Source of the DNA: Phytophthora hibernalis
Lineage: Eukaryota > Oomycota > Peronosporomycetes > Peronosporales > Peronosporaceae
DNA length: 64,000 nucleotides
Direction: 5' to 3'
Assembly: GCA_012656075.1 (NCBI GenBank)
Contig: JAAKBF010000035.1
Coordinates: 372,001-436,000 of the forward strand
Shown here: in pieces, positions 11,640 through 22,255 of the stretch
Layout of the letters: each line of letters opens with the position of its first letter
How positions within the stretch are numbered: position 1 is the stretch's first letter
Notes under the pieces: generated by a model
Told to the model about the DNA's origin: nothing
The model's database searches: none
The model's input: only the letters and a program-made list of their open reading frames with translations
Made by a program: the position numbers and the translations under genes

Positions 11640-13585
11640 ATATCGGAGCCACTATGATGGGTAGCAAAATTTGCGTTTTGATTCTACTCAACGAGGAGCA
11701 TTTAATTTTGTTGTTTCCGTTTGCTGTTTCAACTCAACTCTGCGTCCCTAACACGATGATCTGCATCGACGTTACTATTAATGAATTTCAGCGAATTTAA
11801 CGACGAGTTCAGCAGGACCAAGTCTGCGTAGTCGAATGCATCGGAAACAATTACTAAACTGTACATGTATTAATAGCAATATCGTGCTTAAAGCTAAAAA
11901 CATCATCTCCCAGAAGCGTGGGGGCGCGGAGTGAGGTACACACACGTTTGCATCACGAAAAAGTATTTCACGGCGGGGCCAAGAGCAGAAGAGGTTACAC
12001 TCCGCAGCTATAATAGAGCCAAACGGTTGGAGAAAGAAAAATACAATACTATTCTGTACTTAAATGCGCTAAAAGAAATAATAAATTATTCCGTCAGTAA
12101 AATATCCGTACATGTAATAATGATATTATGCATGTATTATTTTCCCAGGCCCACCGAGTGGCAGAGGTCGGAATGGAACAATTCAATAATTAATTGTATT
12201 TTTCAATAAAAATATGTATTATTGGGGATCGTCGATTCCAATACAATATTATATTGCCACAATATTGACAATAAATACTGCAAAGGTATCAAATAGCGAT
12301 CACGGATGGTTACAACACTCGAGCGCCCGTAAAATTGACAAGATAGTCGACGCTAATCGTTTGGATAAACCCACTCAGGCGCCATATGACCTGGCGGAGC
12401 TCGTGCCAGAGGGCAACGCCTACTATTTCGTTGGCTGGGTCGAAACTGGAAGTTGAATGTAGCCATGTCGAGCTCAAACTTTTGCGCTTCGTGCAGCAGT
12501 GCCCCTGACTGTGGAATTGCGCTAACATGTAGTACACATATTATAGTAGATTAACACTAACGTTACCGGCATAATCGTAGTATTAATAGTGTATGGAGAA
12601 GCGGTAGGAATTTTGGCTAGCTTACTTTTTTACGTGAACTTTACAAGGGGATATCTCTGTTGACAAAAATGCATGCATCAAATATTAGATGCAATAAGAT
12701 GCTTCCGCCCCAAATATGATGCATGCATCAAACCAACAGTACCCGGCGAGAGGAAGAGGAAGTAGCGTTTTTGTAACAATACAATATAAATTGCGGCAAT
12801 ATTTATTATTACTTCGCCAAGAATTGCCGTTTTTATTATTGAGATGACGGCTGTTCAATACAATTTCATACTGAATTGGCGGACCTCTGCCGAGTGGTAC
12901 CGGTAATCCATCCCTGCAGGTATGCTTTTGTGCAATTTGGGCGTGGGTGGCTTTTCTACTCCCTAAAAATCGCTAAAGTACATTGTAATTATTGCAATAA
13001 CTATTATTGTGTTCTTCGGTATTGCAATCGTTATTTGTGACACCGCGTAACATTTTATATTGTATTTCCCATGCCCTGATCAACTTCAAGCCCTGATTGC
13101 GATGAACTGTGCCGCCAGATACATGTACATGTAGCAAATAGAGGCGAAGGTGCTGGTTCTCCACGGCCAGTCATATGCATTCCCCATGCCGGTCAGACTG
13201 GTGACGACCACCAAGGTTAGCGTGTGCTTACCACTTCAACTTGCCAACTATGCAGCGAAAATCGATCCCCAAACAGCGTTAAATTGTACCCGTGCTGTTG
13301 CGGTTAACCTTGCCTATTAATACAAACTGTATATTACGTGCTGACTGCACCATGTTCTTCGTTTGTATCTCGAAGTACGTAAGCTCCACGTGCCTGCAGC
13401 GTTGAGAACAAAAAAATCCGTTGGATAATCTCCAAATCGCGTTTAGGCTCATTCAAGTTGAAGACCCACTTTTCTCTTCCTCCGTGCATATCTAGCCTAG
13501 GAAGACGGTCTAGAACATTGCAGGTCGCTATGATCATTTCGAAATCTGCCTCCGAGCAAGCAACAGAACTAAATCATCCACCAAG
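11640..13585. other. A/T-rich spacer with transposon-like repeats
   Basis: About 1.9 kb without a supported gene. It is much more A/T-rich than the flanking genes and contains the inverted repeat pair described at 12150-12905 and two copies of ATGCATGCATCAAA (about 12669 and 12719). Short open frames exist on both strands (for example minus 13334-13537), but none has a recognisable domain. Confidence 0.5.
12150..12905. repeat. Possible non-autonomous inverted-repeat element
   Basis: CCGAGTGGCAGAGGTC at about 12153 reappears inverted at about 12886-12903 as the complement of CCACTCGGCAGAGGTCCGCC. Both arms continue inward into similar A/T-rich sequence including AATTGTATT. The roughly 750-bp interior has no transposase. 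A terminal-inverted-repeat element that has lost its coding part is the simplest reading. Target-site duplications could not be identified by eye. Confidence 0.4.
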
Positions 13586-13859
13586 ATGCCTCTCCTCCGC
13601 ATGACCAGCAGCATCGTCAAAGCCACCGTCGACACCCCCACGGCGCTCAACATGCTGACCAAGTCGCTGTCGGCGAACCTCGGTACGTCCAATCGTCCTT
13701 CATCCATCTTGTCCACCATGACACTAAAAGCTCATGTTCTGGTTTGCAGCCGCCTTTGTCCACCCGCATCAGCAGCACCAGCACAAAGAGCAGCTTAAGG
13801 ACAGCCATGTGCCAGAGCCCACTCGAACTGTCCCCACCAAGACAACGGTGCACCCGTAA
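13586..13859 (+). CDS. Truncated MIF-like paralogue with a His/Gln-rich tail
   Basis: Exon 1 (13586-13682) encodes a MIF N-terminus, MPLLRMTSSIVKATVDTPTA then LNMLTKSLSANL, aligned with the other two copies. A 67-bp intron (13683-13749, GTACGT...CAG) follows. Exon 2 (13750-13859) encodes an unrelated 35-residue tail, AAFVHPHQQHQHKEQLKDSH and so on, ending at TAA. The product would be 68 residues, lacking the active-site Lys and the last three strands, so it cannot form a normal MIF fold. It could be a decaying third copy or a small new protein made by exon shuffling. The intact splice sites and frame are notable in this window. Confidence 0.55.
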
Positions 13860-14006
13860 ACACCGCCGATGTTGTCAAGTCTTGACAACAACCATCCCCA
13901 TGTACATGTATACTTCGAAACCAAGTCAAGTCAATGCAGCACTGCACTCGGTTCAATGGCAAAAAAGTAATGTACTCAATACATAACACTACCCTTTGTG
14001 AAAAAC

Positions 14007-15262
14007 TTACAGATCCACTTCAGCGACACCCTGGTACTCTGAATCCCGGGGTAATAGTCGGCATCGGAGCTCAAGAGAGCGCAATCGAGCGTGGGCGTCT
14101 TCGTAGTCTGGATTCAGAGCCACAAGCTCGCGGATGTCCTTGAGAGCCATGTGGAAGTCTCGCTGCTGCTCGTACGCATCTGCTCGTCGTAGTCGAGCGA
14201 ATACGTTCTTCGGACGACGGTCCAAAACGTACGTGCAATCAACGATCACGGCCGTGAACTCCCCTCGAGTCTGGTTGGCTCGAGATCGGTACAGGTAGCA
14301 GTGCATGACCACCTCATCGTCGTCGGACTGCGAAGCGTCGATCGCCTTCGTGTAGAACTTGATAGCGTCCTCGTACGAACGCAGCTGGAACGCACGGTAC
14401 CCCTTCTCCTTGAACCACTCGGGCAGTGACAATCCCGCCGTCTTTGCCTCCTCCGCTTCGAGTTGACTTATAAAGCGGGTAATACCCGCGTGTCGAGGAT
14501 CCACCTCTTGTCCGCGGTACAACGTGTTCAACGCCTGGTCATGCTGACCTGCAGCATGTAAGGCCAGCGCCAGACGATAGTAGCCTTCTATCTGTCGGTA
14601 ATTTAGTCGGATGCACTTCGATGCGTCTTCGATTGCTTTAGCGTGATCACCGTGAGCAGCGTACGCAATACTGCGGTGTAGATATACCCAGTCGTTCTTA
14701 GGGTCCAGCTCCAGAGCTTCCGAGTAGCACTCGATGGCCAATGCGAAATCTTTTTCCGCAGTGCATTGTCACCGTCCTTCTTCTTGTGTTTCGCTGACTC
14801 TGAAGCTGTCATTCGGCGCAGCACGGTCTTCCCGTCACCTCCTTTGAGCCGTGAGTTGTAGAGCGCCTGCACGTCGGCTAGAGCAGAGTGAATTTTGGCG
14901 AAGTTAGGGTCCACCTCAGTTCCCTTTCGTAGTGATGCGATTGATTCCTTGTACTTCCCCATGGCCTTCAACGCTAAACCATGGCGTAGGTATCCCGTCG
15001 CATCGTACGGGTTGTAGCGCATGCAGCGATAGGCGTCGTCCGCTGCCTTTTTGAACATCGATGCTTCCATGTACGCCGAACTTCGGTCCCCGTAGTACCC
15101 AGCACGCTTCCGATCTAGAGCGATCGCCTCCGTGAACTTGTCAATTGCGAGGTGGTACTCGTCATTTTCGAGACAGTGGTAGCCTTCAGAGCGCTTGAAC
15201 TTAGCCATGGTGGACTTCACCTCTTGCACAAGACGTCGATCAATAACGAGGTTGTCCTCCAT
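14007..15262 (-). CDS. Tetratricopeptide (TPR) repeat protein
   Basis: About 418 residues built of TPR units, for example AIDKFTEAIALDRKRAGYYG, AADDAYRCMRYNPYDATGYL, AIECYSEALELDPKNDWVYL and AIEDASKCIRLNYRQIEGYY, so it probably serves as a co-chaperone-like or scaffold protein. The ATG at 15262 gives MEDNLVIDRRLVQEV. One base is missing in the T run 14751-14755 (A run on the coding strand), which joins DNALRKK to DFALAIECYSEAL. The start overlaps the stop of the upstream kinase/armadillo frame (TGATG), so both may form one protein if one G is missing there. No signal peptide or membrane segment is seen. Confidence 0.8.
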
Positions 15263-18200
15263 CACACGAACACCGCGGCATGTCCATAGTTGCCTCTTTG
15301 CATCGTCATTGCCAGCGATGACTTCAAGAGAAACGACCCAGCTAAGCCGACTTGCCGCGGAGATGATCGGTGCTTGATCACTGCGAGCAGGATCTTCACG
15401 ATCTTAGACTCCACCAAAGCCATCACGAATTCGGGGTTCAGCTCGGCAATCGTTTGCAGAAGCTCCAAAGCGTGCATCGTGCAGGCTTCTGAGTAGTCTC
15501 TCCACACAAACTCCATGAGTGTAAGCAATCCTTCGCGCTCCACAATAGTCCAAGCGGTGGACAACTCGAGGTCTACTTTTATGGCTTCCAACGACTTCAC
15601 AAAAAGAGCTTCATCGGGCTGCTCTGCTCTGAGGCTTTCAAGAAGATCAATGACTGGGTGGCGTGGTGAGGCAGGATCCGGGTCGTCATCAAAGCTGCGC
15701 GCTGTCTGGAACTCAGCCGGCACGATCATCAATAATTCCTCCTCATCCGTGGAGCTATCATCAACATTCAGCTCATTCGAAGTTCCATCTTCTTCGTCGC
15801 TGGTTGGTAACACTGAGCTCTCGTGTCCAGAAGAAACGTCTTTCACGCTACCAGTGTCATCATCCATTTCATGTTCGGGTTGTTCGTCGGTAGAGCGATT
15901 GCTGTTGATCTCAGGAACAGGAGCTAACTCAGCACTATCGTCCGTGCTGGTTGACCTGTGGTCGCTCTGATCAGACAGTGACTCATGTTCCTCAACTAGT
16001 GCACCATGTAATGAGCGCACTACTTCACGAGAGAGAGGGACCTCAGCATTCGCTTCATGCCCGGGCAGTATCCAGATGTTGCCGGATCCGTCAGCATCAA
16101 GGTTGGAATATCGTCGCCTGCGAGCTGAAACAGAATCCTTGACCCGGCGGTCAGTCTGCTCTACGGTTGATGCTTCGCTAGGCGCAGAGATATCAGTCAA
16201 ATGCTTATCAGACTGGTTATCTCGTGTGACTGCGGATACTTCCTCGACATTTTGACCCGAACCGTTGGCGGGCTGGCGAGAAGCTCCTCTGCAGGCAGCA
16301 ACGAGGGTTCATCTTCATGGTTTAGTTGACATTCTTCGCTGCAATTTTGGCGAGGTTTGGGAGCTTCGCTTGCAGCCGCAGATGAACCGTTTGAGCCATT
16401 GCTGGACAATCTCGTTAACTTGGCGAGTGCTTCTTGCGCCATCGCCACCAGGTCCTGGGTACTGCTGTTGCGCGATTTATTATCTCCCATGCCAATTCGT
16501 TTTAGCTCTTGGGACGCGATGTTCAACAGGCTTGATACGCAAACCAACTTCTGTGTGGCTTCTTGCTCCAGATCACCCAAATTCTCACTACTTCCGTTGC
16601 GCGAACGATCAGATATCTCTTTGAGCTCTAGTGATACTTCGTCCAGCGATGTCGAGATGGTCTCCACTGTTGCGGCTGCGTCACCTTCCAGTGTCCTGAA
16701 GTCTGCAACGCTACTACCCCGTGAGTGACTATCGCCAGACCCAAGCAACTTGAGTTCTTGTGATACTTCATCTAGTACACTTGATACGCGCTCGACCTTT
16801 ACAGCTGCATCGTTTTCTAACGCTGCCAGGTCTTTGATGCTGTTGTTGCGTGATCGACTGACTACTCGGTTACCGTATCCAAGCCGCTTCAACTCTTGAG
16901 ATGCCTCACTCAACGTAATTCGCTGCTTCGGGTCGGCAGCGCACATTTTCTCAATCAGCGTCCAAGCCTGCATCGAAATGTACTTTGGTCGAGGAGGAGT
17001 AGACCCAAGTTGCTCTTGAGCGTGCGAATCTTGGTGATGTCGAGACCAGCCCAGGGCACTGTGCGCGTGAGAGCCTCCAAGATGCACATTCCAAACGCGT
17101 ACACATCAGTTGCGAATGAAGTGGCAGAAGCACTCCCACCACTTGCCACCATAGCTGAGCCCGTGTCTGGCAGCGATCGAAGCGACTCACGGTACGCCAA
17201 GTGTTCTCGCAAGCATTCGGGAGCCTGCCATCGAATCAGCTCCTCTGCGTCTGCGTCGAAGACGTCCAGTTGAAAGTATTCTGTTAGGCCCGAGTCTCGG
17301 GCATCACACGCCAACGTGTACAATCCAAAGTCGGCAATGACAGCGCGGCCCTTCTTATCAACCAGGATGTTGTTGCAGCGTAGTCCGCCATGCACTATGC
17401 CGTGTTGTTCATGGAGATGAAGTAGCCCACGACTCGCACCATACAACAACTGCCAGGTGAGCGTCTCCATTCTCCCAGTGCTCTCTGGTCCCGTGTGTTG
17501 CTTCGCTCGCGTCTCCAACGCCGCGAGATACGATGTCAGTCCGCCATACGTCGTGAAGTCTCGTACCAGGTACGGAGGCGTCGCAGCATGTGAGGCGCCT
17601 CGTACAGTCACCACATTCGGGTGTCGTACTCGAGTCCACTTGGCCACTCCACTGCGTGCAAGTAGCTGCTCCACGATCTGAAACTGAACGTCAGGCAGTG
17701 CCCACAAGCACTTGACCGCCACGGTGGACGTGGAGCTGCTGGCTAAAGTCCCATCGCTCGTGTACGCGTATCGATAAGCCTCTCCACGTAGCAAAGTGGA
17801 GCCAAACGAGCCGCGCGTGTGGCCAATAGCATGTTCATGCAGCACAAAGTCCACTTCACAGCCAGGTAGAAACCACCGGGGCACGCGTCGAAGGTGCAGG
17901 TCGCACAGGTTGGAAATACGTCGGTGGGTCATCTTCAGCGTTTCTAGAAGCTGTGACGAGTGGCCGCGCGGTGGATCATTGGCAGCGAACTCGGCCACGA
18001 GCTCCAGCAGCACCTGCGCCTGTCGCCGCTCGCTGGGAAACTCCTTGGCCACGAACGTGGGCGTGGACAGCAGCGCCATGAGCGTCTCGTGCAGCGTCTT
18101 CTCGTCCTGCGCGCGACTGGCCGCGAACTGCGGCTTCCAGTCCAGCAGCACGCTGCTTGAGCTGACGAGCGCGTGCGTCACCAGCAGCTCGTTCAGCTCG

Positions 18201-18637
18201 CGGTGCACGCGCGCGAGCGCCGACAGCAGCCGCCGACTGGCCGCGACGCGCGCCACGAGGTCGCGCAGTCTCAGATGCTGGTTCAGCGCCGCCTTGAGCT
18301 GGTTCAGCAGCGCCGTGAAGTCGTGCAGGCGGAAGCGCGCGGGCAGCGCGTCGTGCTTGGCGGCGCTGGCGATGCGCAGGAAGGCCTGGTGCAGTCGCGC
18401 GTGGGCCTGCAGACACGCGCGCGGTCGGTCGCGCACCTGTTGACACAGGCCGAAGACCGCGTGCAAAGCGGCGAGCACGTGGCTGGCGCTGGGCAGCGCG
18501 CGCAGAGCCGCCGGGTCCATGGAGTTGACGGAGTTGAGCGAAGATGGCGAAGTAGGGACGTGGGAGCGGCTCGTGCCGGCGGCCGAAACGGCGCGGCCCA
18601 GTGGCGTGTCCTGCAACGCCGTCCGGCGGTCGTCCAT
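15262..18637 (-). CDS. TKL-type protein kinase homologue (predicted pseudokinase) with armadillo-like tail
   Basis: The first ATG in frame is at 18637 (MDDRRTALQDTPLGR). Residues about 40-280 are helical. The kinase domain follows: a Gly-rich loop (GHTRGSFGS), VAVK lysine at about 308, VHGGLRCNNILV at about 416, ADFG at about 437, and QAPECL. The catalytic loop reads HGGL where TKL kinases have HGDL, so the proton-accepting Asp is Gly; Lys, Asn and DFG are kept. After the kinase come three similar Ser-rich segments (SQELKRLGYG..., SQELKLLGSG..., SQELKRIGMG...), an acidic linker and an armadillo-like helical region (about 15262-15660). Single missing bases at 17004-17006 and 16270-16272 split the frame. 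No N-terminal membrane anchor is present. Confidence 0.8.
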
Positions 18638-19384
18638 TGTGTTGGTTTCCTGCAAACCGCCAGGAGCTCCGTTTCCGCGCCTCTTCTTGGGCGTTGCAGC
18701 GTTTGTTTGCAGTGTTCGCTGTTGGGAAATGCGGCCAGGTGGCGGCGACAGCGGGGCAGAGAGGCCCAGGTGGCGAGTATTAACGCCTATGCCGCATGTC
18801 AAAAAATGAACATGGCTTCATGACGCACGCAATGGGCTTGTGTGATGCGCATGTGTAAATAATACTTGCATGTGTATGTCGCTGGGTGTCGGTTTCTCGC
18901 TAAAAGTTATCGCTTCAGTTTGCGCATGTGTGGATGGATACCGGTACCTGGATGGTGGCCAGCGCTTGTTGGCATTGCTAGCAATGGTTTGCGGTCGGAC
19001 GAAGTGCGATGCTCCACCTTCTGGAGGGTCCCTGGAGCTCCGTCGACGATATCTGTTCGTGCTCTCTACGCTGGGAACTACAGTTTTGAGCGGAAACGCC
19101 CCACGCAGGAGTTGACGCATTAATTTATCGGTCCTCGCCGTCTGTGATGAAGTTGCGACATATGAGTGTGGATCGCACTTCAACATCGGAGTGATGGTCA
19201 TTCAGGTTTGCGCAGAAGTCACGCGGAAGTCACTTCAACTTCGACCCTTCAAGAAGCAGACGCAGTTTCCTGCGAGGCGCCGCTACATACCGAGGAATCG
19301 CTAAGTCTGAGGAGAACAAGGGCAAGCAAGAGGCGACGAAGGTGAGCGAGAGGCACGAAGACGCCACCCAGGGGTGGCACTAAC
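18638..19384. other. Intergenic, divergent spacer without recognised gene
   Basis: Upstream region of the kinase gene (minus) and of the transposase fragment (plus). It contains a repeated GAAGTC/ACTTCAAC phrase (GTCACGCGGAAGTCACTTCAAC near 19216, and CACTTCAACATCGGAG near 19177). I see no convincing coding frame or RNA gene. Confidence 0.4.
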
Positions 19385-19910
19385 ATGTTTTGTTTCCCCA
19401 TGAAGCAGCAATGCCTGGTGGACGTCCACACGAGGCAACTTTTCAACGACAAGGCAGCTGATGGCAGTGTGGCGTGTAGACGCTGTGGTGTCGCCATAGT
19501 GAACCCCAAACCATCGAAACTTGAAAACCATTTGACAAGGTGCAGTGGATATTCGTTGACTGAAAAGGAAGCAAGAACGTGAAGAGGAAACTGCGCAGAG
19601 GAAGGGCTGGGGAAAAGGAGCGCCCCAAGCGGCCCTAGAATGCTCTGAAGGACTACAAGCGCAGACGTGCAGCGTCACGCAAGATGAGCTCAACAAACTG
19701 GTTGCTGCTTTCATTTACGAGACTCGACCAGCAGTCAACGTACTTGAACTACCAAGCTTCAAACGTTTGATCAACCTCGGCTTCCCAAATTTGAAAGTTC
19801 CATCTACCAAGGAGGTGGGCGGCCTTCTTCTTGATCTGGAACGAATGGACAAGGACAAGAAGAAAAAGCAAATGAACGAGAACATGCGCACCAAGAAGAG
19901 GAAGTTGTGA
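19385..19910 (+). pseudogene. hAT-family transposase N-terminal fragment
   Basis: The frame starts with a BED-type zinc finger (ACRRCGVAI...KLENHLTRC, about 19470-19545), as found at the N-terminus of hAT transposases. After a frame shift near 19570 it continues as KQEREEETAQRKGWGKGAPQ and then LNKLVAAFIYETRPAVNVLE followed by LPSFKRLINLGFPNLKVPS, the hAT segment just before the catalytic domain. It stops at 19910 (TKKRKL then stop), so the DDE catalytic core and dimerisation domain are missing. It is a remnant, or less likely a domesticated DNA-binding protein. Confidence 0.65.
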
Positions 19911-20220
19911 ACCTCGATGAAGAGCACAGCTCGAGCCAACAACAACAACGGACCGATTACTTCGTCGACAACAGCTTTGACTTTGTGGGCATGAGCGTTC
20001 AAATTGGATTTAACTTAATAAAGCTTCGTCATTTGAGTGCGTAATGCGTGTACGATAACTACATGTAGGTCTGTCCGGCTTCAAGGCCCGTTCCTTTTCG
20101 CGAGTTTCGCCTGCAGATTCAACCGGACGAATTTCAGTTTAAACGTTTCCAACATGGGTTCAACTTCCATCAGAGTGATGGTCTCCATGTTTGATGCCCA
20201 TCAAACCACACAACACCATT

Positions 20221-22065
20221 ATGACCGCCATCCCCGACCGTCCGCTGCTGCAGAGTGTGCGCGTGGTGGCTCGCTACTGCCTCCCAGAAGACTGCGGCGA
20301 GCTTCCCCATGTACTGCGCCAGCTCGACGCCTTCCTGGACACCTTCTCCTCTCTGGACCATCGTCACAGCCTACAAACGCTTCAAAAGTCTGCATTCCGT
20401 GCAGTACATCGCTGCTCGCGAAGTCGCAGAGCTCCAGGACCAGTTCTTCAAGCGCTGGCTGCTGAATCGCACCGTGGAAATTGCTGCAATTAATGGAGAC
20501 TTGGCTACGATTCAGTGGCTGATGACGAGCTACATGTCAGTGGGGCAGGTGGACAACGTGACGGACGTAATGGACACCTGGAATCGCTGCAGTGGCTGTA
20601 CGACCACCAAAGAGAACGAGTTTCTTTTGGAGGGAGTGAGATGTGTGGAGCCTTGGAGAACAAGCATCAACAGGTCGTCGACTGGCTGCGGGAGCGTGCA
20701 GAGCCCAGAGCTGAGTACAGGATTGAGGTGCTGAGGTCCGCTGCAAAGGCTGGGAATCTGGACGTGGTTCAGTGGCTCTGCGACGAGTTTGGCCTAGATG
20801 CAAGCGACGTTGTGAAGTTTGCAATTGGCTGCTGTCAATGGGAAACTGCACGTTGGATCATGGAGTGCTACGAGACCTCGAAACTCGCGGTGAGCGGGTA
20901 CTACCCTGCTCGACACGGCGAGCTGTCGTTTTGAAGTATCTCGCCTCTCGGACTATTGACAAGTTTGACCTCGGTGTGCTCACGGGCGCTGCAGCAAACG
21001 GACACCTGGATGTCGTCAAGTGGCTGCACTTGGAGCAAGGCGTGAGGTTGAAAACGACCAATCCGATGAGAAAGGCCGCGCAGAATGGCCATTTGGACGT
21101 GGTGCGGTGGCTTTTGACGCGAGTGGCGGAGTGTGCGATTCCTCCGTATTTGTGGGAGCTGCGGAGTACGGTCAGCTGGACGTGGTTCAGTGGCTTCAGA
21201 CGCGTTGGTCAGGCGGTTGTGGCAGTTGTGCGATGGATTGGGCCGCTCGTGAAGGCCACTTGGACGTGGTGAGGTGGTTGCATTTCAACCGAACGGAAGG
21301 CTGCTCGGAGAATGCTATGAACGGAGCTGCTGGGAACGGATTTCTAGACGTTGTGAAGTGGTTGCACGAACACCGCAGTGAGGGCTGCACAACAGTTGCT
21401 ATGGATGGGGCTGCTGCTGCGGGGCATATAGAAGTCGTGAAGTGGTTGCATGTCCACCGAAGTGAGGGTGCTCGACGACCGCCATGATTCGCGCGGCTTG
21501 CAACGGCTTCTTCGAGGTCGTTAAGTGGCTCCATGCTCATCGCAACGAAGGGTGCACAACTCGCGCGATAGATCTGTCCGCTCGGAATGGACATCTCGCG
21601 ATCATCGAATGGCTCCATCAAAACCGGTCAGAGGGTTGTACTTCTGCCGCGATGGACAAAGCGGCACGATATGGTCACTTGAACGTAGTCAAGTGGCTCC
21701 ATATCCACCGTACCGAGGGCTGCACAACGAATGCCATGGACAAAGCTGCCGCCCGGGCCACTTCAACGTCGTCAAGTGGCTGCACTACAACCGCAGCGAA
21801 GGATGCTCCAGCGTCGCGATGAGGCGCGCCATTGAGCACCAGCACTTCGACGTCGTGTTGTTCCTTCACGTGCACCGCAAGAAGGATCTTCCCTGCCAGT
21901 GAATACGACGATTCGTATCCCACTGGAGATGTAGCAATGGCTATTGTCCGAGTACGCGGTGGCTGCCACTTTGAGATGCCCAAGGTGGACTGGCAATCCC
22001 CATACTCGACCCGATCACTACCCGTCTTGCCGCAGCACAGCTACAACTTCCCGGGGTGGGAGTGA
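20221..22065 (+). CDS. Ankyrin-repeat solenoid protein, copy 1 (many frame breaks)
   Basis: The ATG at 20221 gives MTAIPDRPLLQSVRVVARYC, aligned with the starts of the paralogues at 22256 and 31771. It has the family head domain (ELPHVLRQLDAFLDTF, RWLLNRTVEIAAINGDL, SEMCGALENKHQQVVDWL), a short-repeat middle, then 28-residue repeats (HLDVVRWLHFNRTEGC and so on). The C-terminal cap is recognisable to 22065 (GGCHFEMPKVDW). At least six frame changes are needed (near 20345, 20560, 20905, 21120, 21470, 21755 and 21890), more than in any neighbour, so this copy may really be decaying rather than only mis-called. The fold is probably a protein-binding solenoid; the partner is unknown. Confidence 0.7.
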
Positions 22066-22255
22066 TTGACCTTCCTTGTTTCTATAGCGTGGCGGCATAC
22101 GACAAAGATCTGCTGCCATGTTGAAGTGGAGTCTGAAATACCGGGACTCGGCCAATCACAAGCCGCGCTGAAGTTGAAGCTGTAACGTGCGGATGTGAGC
22201 CGCAACTCCTGGCTCGGCTTCAAACTCGCATTAGTGGATCCTCCTCGTAACCACC

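Noticed and set aside
13334..13537. 67-residue minus-strand ORF upstream of the third MIF-like gene
   Set aside because: Reads like a protein but has no recognised family, no introns and no neighbours to support it.
20221..22065. Calling ankyrin copy 1 a definite pseudogene
   Set aside because: It has more breaks than its neighbours, but similar single-base breaks occur in essential genes, so decay cannot be told from sequence error here.
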